Numbered from the stretch's first letter, positions 9,368 to 18,252 are shown. The stretch: DNA of 64,000 nucleotides from Candidatus Gastranaerophilales bacterium (GCA_028696075.1 JAQVHS010000004.1:81603-145602); one strand, 5' to 3'. The notes: a model not told the origin generated them from the sequence alone. A program made the numbers and translations.

Positions 9368-9441
9368 ATTTCAATCCTATCATGAATTAAGTTTTCTTAT
9401 TTAGCCCCTTATTTTTATATTTTCTTGATACCCATTATTCA

Positions 9442-9527
9442 ATTGTAGAATGTATACTACAATTTATCAGTCAAATTCTACAAAAATATTTAAAGGAATT
9501 GACATTATTGCCTATAACTTTTATTAT
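9442..9527 (+). promoter_or_regulatory. Promoter and palindrome upstream of membrane protein gene
   Basis: TTGACA (9499-9504), 17 bp, TATTAT (9522-9527) forms a near-consensus promoter starting near 9534. Forty bases upstream is an almost perfect 20-bp palindrome, 9442-9461, with arms TTGTAG and CTACAA, a plausible operator. Confidence 0.55.
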
Positions 9528-9565
9528 TTAGTTATTCAAATTAGTAAATATATTGGTTGGTAGTA

Positions 9566-10174
9566 ATGTTAGAAACATCAAAAAGTTTAATTTTGAGTAT
9601 AATGCAAACCTTAGTGATATTTATAGAAACAATTTTGCCAATTATTGCTATAATATGGCTTGCCCTTTTAGGTAATTGGGATATTATAATTACTGGTACA
9701 TTAACACTTGTGTTTGCCCCATTTTTAATTGGTATTTTTTTATCACCTGTTTTAGCAACATTAACATTTTTTATGAAAATATTAAATTTGGAAATTTTAA
9801 CTTATATATTTATTTTGCTTGGAAACTTATACACCTTGATTGTGATGGCAGGATGGGGGCTCTATGTGTTAAATATGTTTACGAAAATGAGTTCGCACCC
9901 CAGTGAGTTTGTGCCTATTTGTATAGTATGCTTCACATTATCAACAGCACCATTTATGTTTATGGCACTAAAAGAAGACAATATTTTAAGTGAAAACATT
10001 GCAATTATTTCTGTGTTTGCTTTTAAGATAGCATATTTGTTTTTGCTAATAGACTTATTTGGCTTTAGTATGAACATTAAAAATGCACTTATTATACCGA
10101 GTTGCATAATGATGTTAACACTTATCATTATAACTACTATTAAAGTGAAATTTATTAGAGAATATTTTAGTTAA
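9566..10174 (+). CDS. Multi-pass membrane protein, unknown
   Basis: 202 residues from the ATG at 9566; a TTG nine bases upstream is possible but less likely. At least five hydrophobic segments are visible (around residues 8-35, 42-62, 73-100, 115-135, 145-165 and 175-195), with few charged residues in between, so it is an integral inner-membrane protein. No catalytic or transporter motif is recognised. It sits alone between a dead transposase and a minus-strand TPR locus with its own strong promoter, a setting more typical of accessory DNA. Function unknown. Confidence 0.6.
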   Translation: MLETSKSLILSIMQTLVIFIETILPIIAIIWLALLGNWDIIITGTLTLVFAPFLIGIFLSPVLATLTFFMKILNLEILTYIFILLGNLYTLIVMAGWGLYVLNMFTKMSSHPSEFVPICIVCFTLSTAPFMFMALKEDNILSENIAIISVFAFKIAYLFLLIDLFGFSMNIKNALIIPSCIMMLTLIIITTIKVKFIREYFS

Positions 10175-10232
10175 TGTTACTGTTTAAGAATATCGTATTT
10201 TCTTTCTAGTCTTCAAGTTTCATTCTCAAAAT

Positions 10233-10415
10233 TCATCGATTTAAATATACATTAGCATCAGCATTATTAGGCTTTAATTGAATAACTTTAGTATAATCCT
10301 CAATCGCACCTTTATAATCTTGGGTTTCTATTTTTTCATTACCACTCTTAAAATACACACTTGAATCTCTAGGATTTAGCTCAACAGCTTTGTCGTATTT
10401 TGCCATTGAAACCAT
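10233..10415 (-). pseudogene. TPR protein remnant
   Basis: This 60-residue minus-strand frame encodes less than two TPR units (MAKYDKAVELNPRDSSVYFK, KIETQDYKGAIEDYTKVIQL). It closely resembles the beginning of the mature part of the TPR protein encoded just upstream (MTKYNEFVKLNPNDPKAYYD) but lacks a signal peptide and most repeats. I read it as the decayed end of a duplicated paralogue. Confidence 0.5.
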
Positions 10416-10552
10416 TTTTTATTTCTGTAAAAAAGTCTTGAGATACACTTAAAAAAAACTATACGGATAATTAGTATATATTACGATACTTTCTTTTTTC
10501 TGTCATTTTCATATCCTCCTGCATTGAGAGCTTATACTTCAATAAAAATCCA

Positions 10553-11677
10553 CTAAGAACCAATTTCCTTATTTAAAGCTTGGAATTTTTTTATTGCCTT
10601 AATTACTCGTATATATCCTTTTTTATCGCCATTTTGCAAAAATAAATTTTTAGAATGTTTAAGGTCGTTAATAGCACCGGCATAGTCTTTTAAATCTGCT
10701 TTTGCAAACCCTCTGGCGGCATAAGCATCGCTATAATTAGGATTTAATTCAATAGCTTTAGTAAAATCATTAGTTGCATTTTTATAATCTTCAATTTTTG
10801 CTTTCTCAAGCCCTCTAAAGTAATATGCATCAGCCTTATTTGGGTTTAATTCAATAACTTTATCAAAATCCTTAATCGCACCTTTAGCATCTCTAAGGGC
10901 TGCCTTTGCAATTCCACGACTAGAATATATATCAATATTTTCAGAATTTAATTCAATAGCTTTATCAAAATCTTTAATCGCACCTGCGTAATCATTAAGT
11001 TTTAATTTTGCAAGCCCTCTACCAACGTATGCCATAGCAAACTTAGAATCAAGTTCAACAGCTTTGTTAAAATCATTTATAGAACTTTTGTAATTTTTTA
11101 GTGCTACTCTTGTAATTCCTCGTTGAAAATATAAAAAATTAATGTTTTGATTCAACTTTAGAGCTTTATTAAAATCTTTAAGCGCACCACTATTATCTTC
11201 TATTTCTACTTTTGCAAGTCCTCTACCAACATATGCCATAGTAAACTTAGAATTAAGTTCAACAGCTTTGTTAAAATCATTTATAGCATTTTCATAATCA
11301 TTCAATTTTGCTTTTGCAATTCCTCTATAAGAATACGCTAAAAAGTCATCAGGTTTAAATTCAATAGCTTTATTATAATCTTCAATTGCACCTGCGTAAT
11401 CATTAAGTTCAGACTTTATGATTCCTCTATTCAAATATGTATTAGCATTATTAGGATTCAATTCAACAGATTTGTTATAATCTTTTAGTGCATTTTTGTA
11501 ATCTTTAATCTGTGCACTTGCAAAGCCTCTATCATAGTAGGCTTTAGGGTCATTAGGATTTAGTTTAACAAATTCATTATATTTTGTCATAGAGTCTTGA
11601 CTGTGAACTTCTGCACAAAATCCTTGCAAAAAGAGCATAAAAATAATTGTACATATGATTTTTGATTTTTTTATCAT
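10553..11677 (-). CDS. Exported TPR-repeat protein
   Basis: 374 residues with an N-terminal signal peptide (IICTIIFMLFLQGFCAEVHS; the cysteine is inside the hydrophobic run, so it is not a clear lipoprotein). The rest is about nine consecutive 34-residue TPR units with the recurring pattern DYKNA..DY/FNKAVELNP.....Y..RG.AK..L. The repeats are unusually alike, suggesting recent internal duplication. TPR arrays form a superhelical protein-binding surface, here presumably periplasmic or extracellular. A short basic C-terminal helix ends the protein. A paralogous fragment lies downstream at 10233-10415. Partner and role are unknown. Confidence 0.85.
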   Translation of the reverse strand: MIKKSKIICTIIFMLFLQGFCAEVHSQDSMTKYNEFVKLNPNDPKAYYDRGFASAQIKDYKNALKDYNKSVELNPNNANTYLNRGIIKSELNDYAGAIEDYNKAIEFKPDDFLAYSYRGIAKAKLNDYENAINDFNKAVELNSKFTMAYVGRGLAKVEIEDNSGALKDFNKALKLNQNINFLYFQRGITRVALKNYKSSINDFNKAVELDSKFAMAYVGRGLAKLKLNDYAGAIKDFDKAIELNSENIDIYSSRGIAKAALRDAKGAIKDFDKVIELNPNKADAYYFRGLEKAKIEDYKNATNDFTKAIELNPNYSDAYAARGFAKADLKDYAGAINDLKHSKNLFLQNGDKKGYIRVIKAIKKFQALNKEIGS

Positions 11678-11699
11678 TTTAGCACCCTCACTATTTATA

Positions 11700-12228
11700 A
11701 AACTTATTTTATTACAAAAATTTAAAATAAGATAAACATATTAGAACATCATACTTAAAATTATATGATTTGTAAAAGAACGAAATTTATCTTAAAAATT
11801 CAACTTGACTTTTTGGTATAATTATTAGTTGTATTTTTACAAACAAACAGCTCCTTTTAGAATGGTTTTTTAAAATAATGTGTTGGCATATATTGCTTTT
11901 TGCTTTTTCTTCTTTAATATATTTATCAATAAAATTTTTGAACTTATTCTCTTGTTCTACTGCCTCTTTCTCAAAATCGTCTTTCAAGTCTTATAAAGCT
12001 AACTGATTTTGTACAACCCTGTAAATAATATCTGCAAAAATACTAGGATTAATAATATTAAATAACCCTTGTACGATGTTTTTTCAATATTGTATATCTA
12101 GTTCCGTTCAGTTATATATCAATCTACTGTAAAAAATCTAAAATTTTCAACTTGGTCATTAATAAAACGGCAAAGATTAGTAATTTTTTTATTCTTACTC
12201 CTTAATTTTTATCAATCATAGATTTATT
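11700..12228. other. AT-rich gap without a convincing gene
   Basis: The only frame of note (minus, 11787-11987, 66 codons) starts with a charged helix (DFEKEAVEQENKFKNF) but loses any protein-like pattern after ~35 residues and lacks a good ribosome-binding site. It may be a decayed gene end. I see no RNA gene or terminator of high quality here. Confidence 0.3.
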
Positions 12229-13185
12229 TTAGTTAAATCTTGCTCCTGTTGTTATACAGCTAGACGAACCGCAAGTCCAATCAAAAGCATTCATTTCTTT
12301 TTTGCTTTCGGGTTTTATCCTTGATATGAGCAAAACCCCGTCACCCGTTGCTACATATACGCCTTCTTTTGCAACCTGAATGATTTCACCCGGCGAAGCT
12401 GATGTTTGCCTGTCTATAACTTTTGTTTCTGTAATCTTTAACAAAACTCCGTTAAAAGTCGTTTGAGAGTTAGGTCTTGGACATAACGCTCTTGTTAAAT
12501 TATGAATTTCCCGAGCAGATTTATTAAAGTCTATAATAAATTCTTCTTTTGAGAATTTAGGTGCAAACGTAGCTTCGGAGTGATTTTGCTGTTGAGGTAT
12601 TATATGGCCGTTTGCAAGTCCAATCATTGAAGTATGCAAAATCTCACCCCCTATATCGGCAATCTTAATCGCCAAATCTAATGTTGTATCATCAGGTCCG
12701 ATACCAAATTTTCTAACCTGCAGAATATGCCCCTCATCAACTCCGATACTTGTCAGCATTGTGGTAACACCTGTTTCTGTTTCGCCATTGGCAATTGCCC
12801 TTGCTATAGGGTTAGCCCCTCTGTATTTTGGCAAAAGAGATGCATGCAAATTAACGGTTCCGTATTTTGGAATATCCAGAACTTCCTGCGATAGAATTTG
12901 CCCAAACGCCACTGTTATTAAAAAATCAGGGTTAAGGTTCTTTAAACTGTCAATCAGAAATTCATCTTTTCGTATACAAAAAGGCTGACAAACCTCAATT
13001 TGCCCGTCTACCATAGCCTTCACAGGCGGAGCGCAAAACTTATGCCCTCTGCCCGCAGGTTTATCCGGCTGTGAAATTACACTCATAACCTCAATATCTT
13101 CACAGCCCAACAAATACGCCAAAGGCTTACATGCTATTTGAGGAGTTCCGAGAAAAACAACTTTAATCTTCTTGTTGGCTTCCAT
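12229..13185 (-). CDS. fmt: Methionyl-tRNA formyltransferase
   Basis: 318 residues from the ATG at 13185, chosen because the protein then begins MEANKKIKVVFLGTPQIACK as in other Fmt proteins; a longer frame starts at 13233. Fmt formylates the initiator Met-tRNA with 10-formyl-THF. The Rossmann catalytic domain holds VNLHASLLPKYRGANPIARA (the Asn and His of the active site and the SLLPKYRGA loop) and GVDEGHIL (catalytic Asp), and a C-terminal OB-like domain follows. The start overlaps the end of def by 23 nt, the classic def-fmt coupling: the formyl group added by Fmt is removed by the upstream product. Confidence 0.95.
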   Translation of the reverse strand: MEANKKIKVVFLGTPQIACKPLAYLLGCEDIEVMSVISQPDKPAGRGHKFCAPPVKAMVDGQIEVCQPFCIRKDEFLIDSLKNLNPDFLITVAFGQILSQEVLDIPKYGTVNLHASLLPKYRGANPIARAIANGETETGVTTMLTSIGVDEGHILQVRKFGIGPDDTTLDLAIKIADIGGEILHTSMIGLANGHIIPQQQNHSEATFAPKFSKEEFIIDFNKSAREIHNLTRALCPRPNSQTTFNGVLLKITETKVIDRQTSASPGEIIQVAKEGVYVATGDGVLLISRIKPESKKEMNAFDWTCGSSSCITTGARFN

Positions 13186-13744
13186 TTTGAGCAATCTCCT
13201 CTTCAAGTTCCTTTTCTTCGAGCAAATAATCAAGTTGGATAGGCGGAAGATTGTGTCTAATCAACTCTTCGTCAGCGACAAATCTGTTGCGGGCGTGGTC
13301 TACAAACAGTTTACCGTCCAAATGGTCAAATTCATGCTGTATAGCCCTTGATAAAAGTTCACCGTCAAAAGCTTCTATCACAAAATGCTTGCCGTACAAA
13401 TCCAAGGCTTTAACCGTTACATTGCTGTATCTTCTTACATCGGTATAAACCTCGGGAAAACTGAGGCATCCTTCTGCACAGCTTGAAGCTCCTGATTTTT
13501 TAATAATTTTCGGGTTTATAAAAACGTAAGGTTTTTTGGGTGCGCCTTCAGGTGAAACATCAATTACAAACATTCTGATATTTTCACCTACCTGAGGAGC
13601 TGCAAGTCCCACTCCATCATAAGCGTACATTGTTTCTACCAAATCTTTGGCAAGCGCCGTAATTTTTTTTGAAATTTTAGAAACTTCTTTAGATGGCTTT
13701 CTTAATCTTTCATCGCCGTACACTAAAACTTTTAAAACTGCCAT
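13163..13744 (-). CDS. def: Peptide deformylase
   Basis: 193 residues, typical of the family. It removes the N-formyl group from nascent proteins using a metal held by one Cys and two His. All three motifs are present: GVGLAAPQVG (motif 1), EGCLSFPEV (motif 2 with the metal cysteine) and QHEFDHLDG (motif 3, HExxH). The C-terminal ~25 residues are Glu-rich (EEKELEEEIAQNG). It overlaps fmt by 23 nt and follows gshB by 18 nt, so the block ahcY-gshB-def-fmt is probably one transcription unit. Confidence 0.97.
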   Translation of the reverse strand: MAVLKVLVYGDERLRKPSKEVSKISKKITALAKDLVETMYAYDGVGLAAPQVGENIRMFVIDVSPEGAPKKPYVFINPKIIKKSGASSCAEGCLSFPEVYTDVRRYSNVTVKALDLYGKHFVIEAFDGELLSRAIQHEFDHLDGKLFVDHARNRFVADEELIRHNLPPIQLDYLLEEKELEEEIAQNGSQQED

Positions 13745-13762
13745 TCCAACTACCTTTTTAGT

Positions 13763-14725
13763 TTATTTGCCATGATATGATAGCATAAGTTGTTCTAACT
13801 TATCCACTATTTTTTTCTCAAGATACCCGCCGGTAAAATGATTTATTTCTTTAATAAAGAAACACGGGCTTGTAACATTTATCTCTATAACCGTGCCGTC
13901 TATAACATCCAAACCGGCAATAAACAGCCCATCCTCAAGCATTCTGGGCGCAATAACAGAGGCTATTGATTTTTCTTTTTCGCTTAAAATTCCTTCTTTG
14001 AAGAATTTATCAGAATGAGTGTTAAATTTAAAATCATCCTCGCCGTGGGTTTTTACGACACATTCGGGAAAAATCTCACCGTTAATAAAAATCAAACGTT
14101 TATCGCCATGTTCTATTGCCTTGATGAATTTTTGAACCATAACGGCAGTTGTTCCGGAATTGGTCGAAGAAGCAATAATAGTACTGATATTTTTATCTTC
14201 TGTGTTGAGGTAAAATACTCCGCTGCTAAAACAACGGTTCAAAGGCTTAATTATAATCTCGCCATGTCTGTGCAAAAAGTCTTTAATCAAAGAAGAATCA
14301 GATGTAACAATATTGTCGGGAACTATAGAAGGAAAATTGTTTATATAAATTTTTTCATTGGCGCTGCGAATCCCTGACGGTCTGTTTAAAACAAGTGTTT
14401 TTTCAGGGTCAACATAGTCTAAAATGTATGTAGCATTAATGTAATTGATATCCACAGGGGGGTCGGGACGGAAAAATACGGTTTGAAATGTATTTAAGTC
14501 AGCATAACCGAACTTTTCCGACATAACTAAATCATCATTTTTAAACTCGACCCCATAAGTCATAGCCATTGGCCGGTTTTTGTCCAGATACAACCTGTCT
14601 TTTGTTGTTATTGAAAGCTCACATCCCCGGCAAATAAACTCTTTTATCAGCCAAAATGACGTTACAAGCCTGTTAAATTCAAAATATTTAAATTCAACAT
14701 TATCAATTACAAAAAGTATCTTCAT
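13763..14725 (-). CDS. gshB: Glutathione synthetase (ATP-grasp)
   Basis: 320 residues, the size of bacterial GshB, which joins gamma-glutamylcysteine and glycine. The N-terminal domain has FFRPDPPVDINYINATYILD, the GshB signature (RxDPP.d..Y...T.iL), followed by LVLNRPSGIRSANEKIY. The ATP-grasp part has IIKPLNRCFSSGVFYL and GLDVIDGTVIEINVTSPC, where the terminal ..EINVTSP supplies metal ligands. A gshA partner is not in the window. The gene starts one base after the upstream ahcY stop, so translation is likely coupled. The loop KPLNRCFSSGVF departs from the usual KPLDGMGG, so the substrate could be a glutathione relative. Confidence 0.85.
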   Translation of the reverse strand: MKILFVIDNVEFKYFEFNRLVTSFWLIKEFICRGCELSITTKDRLYLDKNRPMAMTYGVEFKNDDLVMSEKFGYADLNTFQTVFFRPDPPVDINYINATYILDYVDPEKTLVLNRPSGIRSANEKIYINNFPSIVPDNIVTSDSSLIKDFLHRHGEIIIKPLNRCFSSGVFYLNTEDKNISTIIASSTNSGTTAVMVQKFIKAIEHGDKRLIFINGEIFPECVVKTHGEDDFKFNTHSDKFFKEGILSEKEKSIASVIAPRMLEDGLFIAGLDVIDGTVIEINVTSPCFFIKEINHFTGGYLEKKIVDKLEQLMLSYHGK

Positions 14726-14726
14726 A

Positions 14727-15998
<1,272 letters not shown>

Positions 15999-16045
15999 TT
16001 ACTCCCTTTTTATACAGGTAAATTATAACTCAAACAAAAAGTTAT

Positions 16046-16693
16046 TTAATCAATATTTTTAAGCAATTTCATCGCATTTTCTATATCATCTGATTTGTAG
16101 ATATAGTTACCTGCAACAAGAACATTTGCACCGTTATTAACACAAATTTTTGCCGTTTCATAGTTGATACCGCCATCAACTTCAATAAACTCCACGGATG
16201 TATTTTTGCTGTAATAATTAATTTTTGGCGCACATTCTTCTATAAACGACTGCCCGCCAAACCCGGGTTCTACAGTCATAACAAGTATTAAATCCAAATA
16301 ATCATATAACCCGTCCAGAACCTCGGGCAAAGTTTGAGGTTTCACGGAAATTCCGGCTTTGATATTTTTGCTGCGGATATATTGCAAAAGCTCTTTGGGG
16401 TTGGTTACCGTTTCATAATGAATTGTAAGAATATCCGCCCCCGCATTAATAAAATCATCCAAAAATTTTTCGGGGCTTGCTATCATAAGATGAACATCCA
16501 ACGGAAGAGCGGTTATTTTTTTAATCGCCTTGACAACAGGCGCGCCGATAGTAATATTAGGTACAAAATGCCCATCCATAACGTCTATATGGATGAAATC
16601 CGCTCCTGCTTTTTCTACCTTTTTAATTTCCTGCTCTAAATTAGCAAAATCCGCTGAAAGTATAGATGGTGCTATCAGTATTTTTTTATCCAT
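16046..16693 (-). CDS. rpe: Ribulose-phosphate 3-epimerase
   Basis: 215 residues forming a TIM barrel that interconverts ribulose-5-phosphate and xylulose-5-phosphate in the pentose phosphate pathway. Family motifs in order: APSILSADFANLEQEI (catalytic Ser), DFIHIDVMDGHFVPNITIGA (metal His and Asp), DVHLMIASPEKFLDDFINAG, ILVMTVEPGFGGQSFIEECA (the Rpe signature), and VDGGINYETAKICVNNGANV (catalytic Asp). The gene has its own leader and ends 50 nt before ahcY. Confidence 0.96.
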   Translation of the reverse strand: MDKKILIAPSILSADFANLEQEIKKVEKAGADFIHIDVMDGHFVPNITIGAPVVKAIKKITALPLDVHLMIASPEKFLDDFINAGADILTIHYETVTNPKELLQYIRSKNIKAGISVKPQTLPEVLDGLYDYLDLILVMTVEPGFGGQSFIEECAPKINYYSKNTSVEFIEVDGGINYETAKICVNNGANVLVAGNYIYKSDDIENAMKLLKNID

Positions 16694-16764
16694 ATTCCCT
16701 CTTTCTTGAATTATTGTACAATAATTTTAAATAAAATGCACTTGACTTTGTCCATTCATATAAT

Positions 16765-16919
16765 AGACTTAAAGGTGTGGGGCTTCTGGTTATAGCTTAG
16801 CAGCAGGCAAGCCTGACAAGCAAGTCTAATTGAAAAATAAATAAACCAGTCCAAAATCCGTAGGCATAAATCCAAATATGCCGCACGGTAGAACTACCCA
16901 ACAAAGATGAAGTATTGGG
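16765..16919 (+). ncRNA. Candidate structured RNA of unknown class
   Basis: A TATAAT at 16759-16764 precedes a 155-nt stretch packed with exact complementary pairs: CAGGC/GCCTG (16804-16815), GGCATA/TATGCC (16863-16882), GGTA/TACC (16887-16898), CCCAA/TTGGG (16897-16919), plus long-range CTGGTT/AACCAG (786-791 with 844-849) and AGACTT/AAGTCT (765-770 with 822-827). No open frame fits. I compared it by eye with 6S, tmRNA, SRP RNA and RNase P and recognise none. Strand is assigned from the -10 only. Confidence 0.35.
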
Positions 16920-16971
16920 AAGTGAAGACTTAAGCTCTCCATCTCAGCTTCTTTCCTTCTTAACTTCTTAT

Positions 16972-17031
16972 TCGGGATGTAGCGCACTAGTGAGCGAATA
17001 GCGAACGTTATTTAGATTTCACCAAGCTGCG
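16972..17031 (+). repeat. Partial copies of tRNA-Pro upstream of the gene
   Basis: TCGGGATGTAGCGCA at 16972-16986 exactly repeats the start of tRNA-Pro (17062-17076), 90 nt away. A little further, ACCAAGCTGCG (17021-17031) is the exact reverse complement of the tRNA D-arm sequence at 17073-17083. Together they look like a scrambled relic of a second tRNA copy, or a sequence that could fold back on the tRNA precursor. Confidence 0.5.
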
Positions 17032-17062
17032 TTACGCCAATTGACAACATAACAAATTACAT

Positions 17063-17139
17063 CGGGATGTAGCGCAGCTTGGTAGCGCACCTCGCTTGGG
17101 ACGAGGGGGTCGCACGTTCGAATCGTGTCATCCCGACCA
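17063..17139 (+). tRNA. tRNA-Pro (anticodon TGG)
   Basis: The acceptor stem CGGGATG/CATCCCG, the D-arm with AGCTTGGTAGC, the anticodon arm CCTCG-CTTGGGA-CGAGG (anticodon TGG), the T-arm with GTTCGAATC, discriminator A and an encoded CCA are all present. It decodes CCN proline codons. The length of 77 nt includes CCA. Confidence 0.97.
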
Positions 17140-17147
17140 TATTAGAA

Positions 17148-17170
17148 GACTCCGAGAGGGGTCTTTTTTT
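17148..17170 (+). terminator. Terminator after tRNA-Pro
   Basis: GACTCC, loop GAGA, GGGGTC (one G-T pair) followed by seven T, starting nine bases after the tRNA 3' end. Confidence 0.85.
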
Positions 17171-17304
17171 CATGGATGCCCCGATTACATCGTGGCACCA
17201 AGCACTGTCCTCTATTTCACTTTGTTCAAAGAGTACAGGCAGGTTGCATTCGCTCCCCTATGGCTCATTGCATTTCGCCAAGGGTAAGCCTATCATCCCG
17301 ATTG

Positions 17305-17586
17305 CTACAACTCCCATTTTCTTGAAGTGTGAAGAATCCGTAATATATAAATTACATTATATCTGACTTGATAAGGTACAATGTAGGGATATTTGGTAAT
17401 AACAAGCTCCCTTGTCCTCAAGACTCTTCCTGTTCTGCCTGCGCTTGGATTTGGAACTATAATTGTTTCTATACTCTCAATAATATTTGCTACAACTTCT
17501 TTTGCGGCTTTTTTGTTATTTTCGAAGATGTATTTTTTTATACTTCTTAAGTCCTCCACTGCTAATTCCGTAAACCTGACTTCCAC
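17305..17586 (-). CDS. ParE/RelE-family toxin
   Basis: 93 residues. The fold pattern of the ParE/RelE superfamily is clear: VRFTELAVEDLRSIKKYIFE helix at the N-terminus, a second helix, then strands GRVLRTRELVITKYPYIVPY and VIYILRILHTSRKWEL, with the conserved R-x-L and H-x-x-R-x-W ending. ParE members poison DNA gyrase and RelE members cut mRNA; the sequence leans to ParE. It lies 3 nt downstream of its antitoxin gene on the same strand. Confidence 0.88.
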   Translation of the reverse strand: MEVRFTELAVEDLRSIKKYIFENNKKAAKEVVANIIESIETIIVPNPSAGRTGRVLRTRELVITKYPYIVPYQVRYNVIYILRILHTSRKWEL

Positions 17587-17589
17587 TAA

Positions 17590-17817
17590 TTAAAGCTCCC
17601 ATTCTTTTTTAATCTCATTAATAGAAACGGTTTTACTGTCATCTACAGCTTTTATTCCGTCTTGAATAGCCTCAATCTGCCAAGACTCAAGTTCAATGTA
17701 TTTGTCAATTGCTTCCACAGCAATAAAAGCTTTTGAACGACCCGTGGCTTTTGCAAGTATTTCAAGCTTATTTTTAATATCCTTTGGTATTCTCAATGAA
17801 AATTGTTCTGAAGACAC
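17590..17817 (-). CDS. Ribbon-helix-helix antitoxin
   Basis: 75 residues. The N-terminal strand QFSLRIPKDIKNKLEILAKA followed by TGRSKAFIAVEAIDKYIE is a ribbon-helix-helix DNA-binding domain (MetJ/CopG/ParD type). The acidic C-terminal half (IQDGIKAVDDSKTVSINEIK) would wrap the toxin. It should bind the inverted repeat just upstream (17839-17867) and repress its own operon. Together with 17305-17586 it makes a standard type II toxin-antitoxin module placed next to the tracrRNA gene. Confidence 0.88.
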   Translation of the reverse strand: MSSEQFSLRIPKDIKNKLEILAKATGRSKAFIAVEAIDKYIELESWQIEAIQDGIKAVDDSKTVSINEIKKEWEL

Positions 17818-17838
17818 ATTATACCCTTTGTACTACAT

Positions 17839-17875
17839 TGCACTACATTATAACACAATGTAGTGCATATTGCAA
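17839..17875 (-). promoter_or_regulatory. Toxin-antitoxin promoter with operator
   Basis: A perfect 11-bp inverted repeat, TGCACTACATT (17839-17849) and AATGTAGTGCA (17857-17867), is separated by 7 bp. On the minus strand it overlaps the promoter TTGCAA (17875-17870), 17 bp, TATAAT (17852-17847). A further half-site ACTACATT lies at 17832-17839. Antitoxin binding would block RNA polymerase directly. Confidence 0.8.
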
Positions 17876-17881
17876 GGTGTG

Positions 17882-18003
17882 TAAAAACTGGTGAAAAATT
17901 CCCACCAGGGAAACTTCTTCTTTATGATATCATCCAATATTTACTTGCGAATGTCACAAATAAAATAGACTTAATTTACTGTTAATTTAAAATAAGTTAT
18001 AAC
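17882..18003 (-). ncRNA. tracrRNA of the type II-C CRISPR system
   Basis: The minus strand of 17968-18003 is complementary to the 36-nt CRISPR repeat at all but a few positions (differences only at the spacer-proximal end and the last base), so it is an anti-repeat. Downstream on the minus strand follow a short nexus-like hairpin (TTGTG, loop ACATT, CGCAA, from about 17958), a palindrome ATGATATCAT, and an intrinsic terminator CTGGTG/CACCAG (17908-17888) with five T. TATAAC inside the anti-repeat (18001-17996) could be the -10, giving a start near 17990 and a ~109-nt RNA with a ~25-nt anti-repeat, as in Campylobacter jejuni. The RNA should pair with crRNA repeats, guide RNase III processing and load Cas9. 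An alternative reading on the plus strand is discussed in the findings. Confidence 0.8.
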
Positions 18004-18116
18004 AGATTGGAGTTGAGCATGAATTGTGGTGATTTGTGCTGGTAGTATTGTTATCTGTAAATACCAATACTATTCCGGCTCTTCTTTTAATATTTTTTAA
18101 AATCTCCTTTCAAGGG

Positions 18117-18144
18117 TTTAAAATTTATGTAAATGTGGTATAAT
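18117..18144 (+). promoter_or_regulatory. Promoter of structured RNA, copy 1
   Basis: TTTAAA (18117-18122), 16 bp, TATAAT (18139-18144) with the extended -10 TGG just before it. Transcription should start at about 18151, exactly at the 5' side of the RNA closing stem. The same sequence is conserved in copy 2 at 18936-18963. Confidence 0.7.
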
Positions 18145-18150
18145 GTTTTC

Positions 18151-18252
18151 GTAGAATAATTTTTTGACGCTTGGAAAATCGCCCTCGCCAAGCGGGAGTA
18201 CAGCTCCGATGACGGGACAGGGCGTCCGTCCAAAAGGTTATTCTATTTTTTT
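18151..18252 (+). ncRNA. Structured RNA with predicted kissing loops, copy 1
   Basis: A ~102-nt RNA closed by AGAATAA (18153-18159) and TTATTCT (18238-18244) followed by seven T. Inside are three hairpins: GCTTGG/CCAAGC, GGAG/CTCC and GACGG/CCGTC. The loop of hairpin 1 contains CGCCCT and that of hairpin 3 AGGGCG, a perfect 6-bp loop-loop complement. Comparison with copy 2 shows compensatory changes in this pairing. The RNA does not match any riboswitch or ribozyme I know. It points tail-to-tail at the secreted-protein gene. Function unknown. Confidence 0.65.

Noticed and set aside
11787-11987. A 66-codon minus-strand frame
   Set aside because: Only the first ~35 residues look protein-like and there is no good start signal; treated as possible decayed sequence.
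16972-17062. A second tRNA-Pro
   Set aside because: Only the 15-nt 5' part and an inverted D-arm piece match; no anticodon arm or T-arm is present.
18151-18252. Hammerhead, twister or HDV-type self-cleaving ribozyme
   Set aside because: CGATGA resembles a hammerhead core by one base, but the required GAAA box and stem order are absent; the hairpin order also does not fit twister or HDV.
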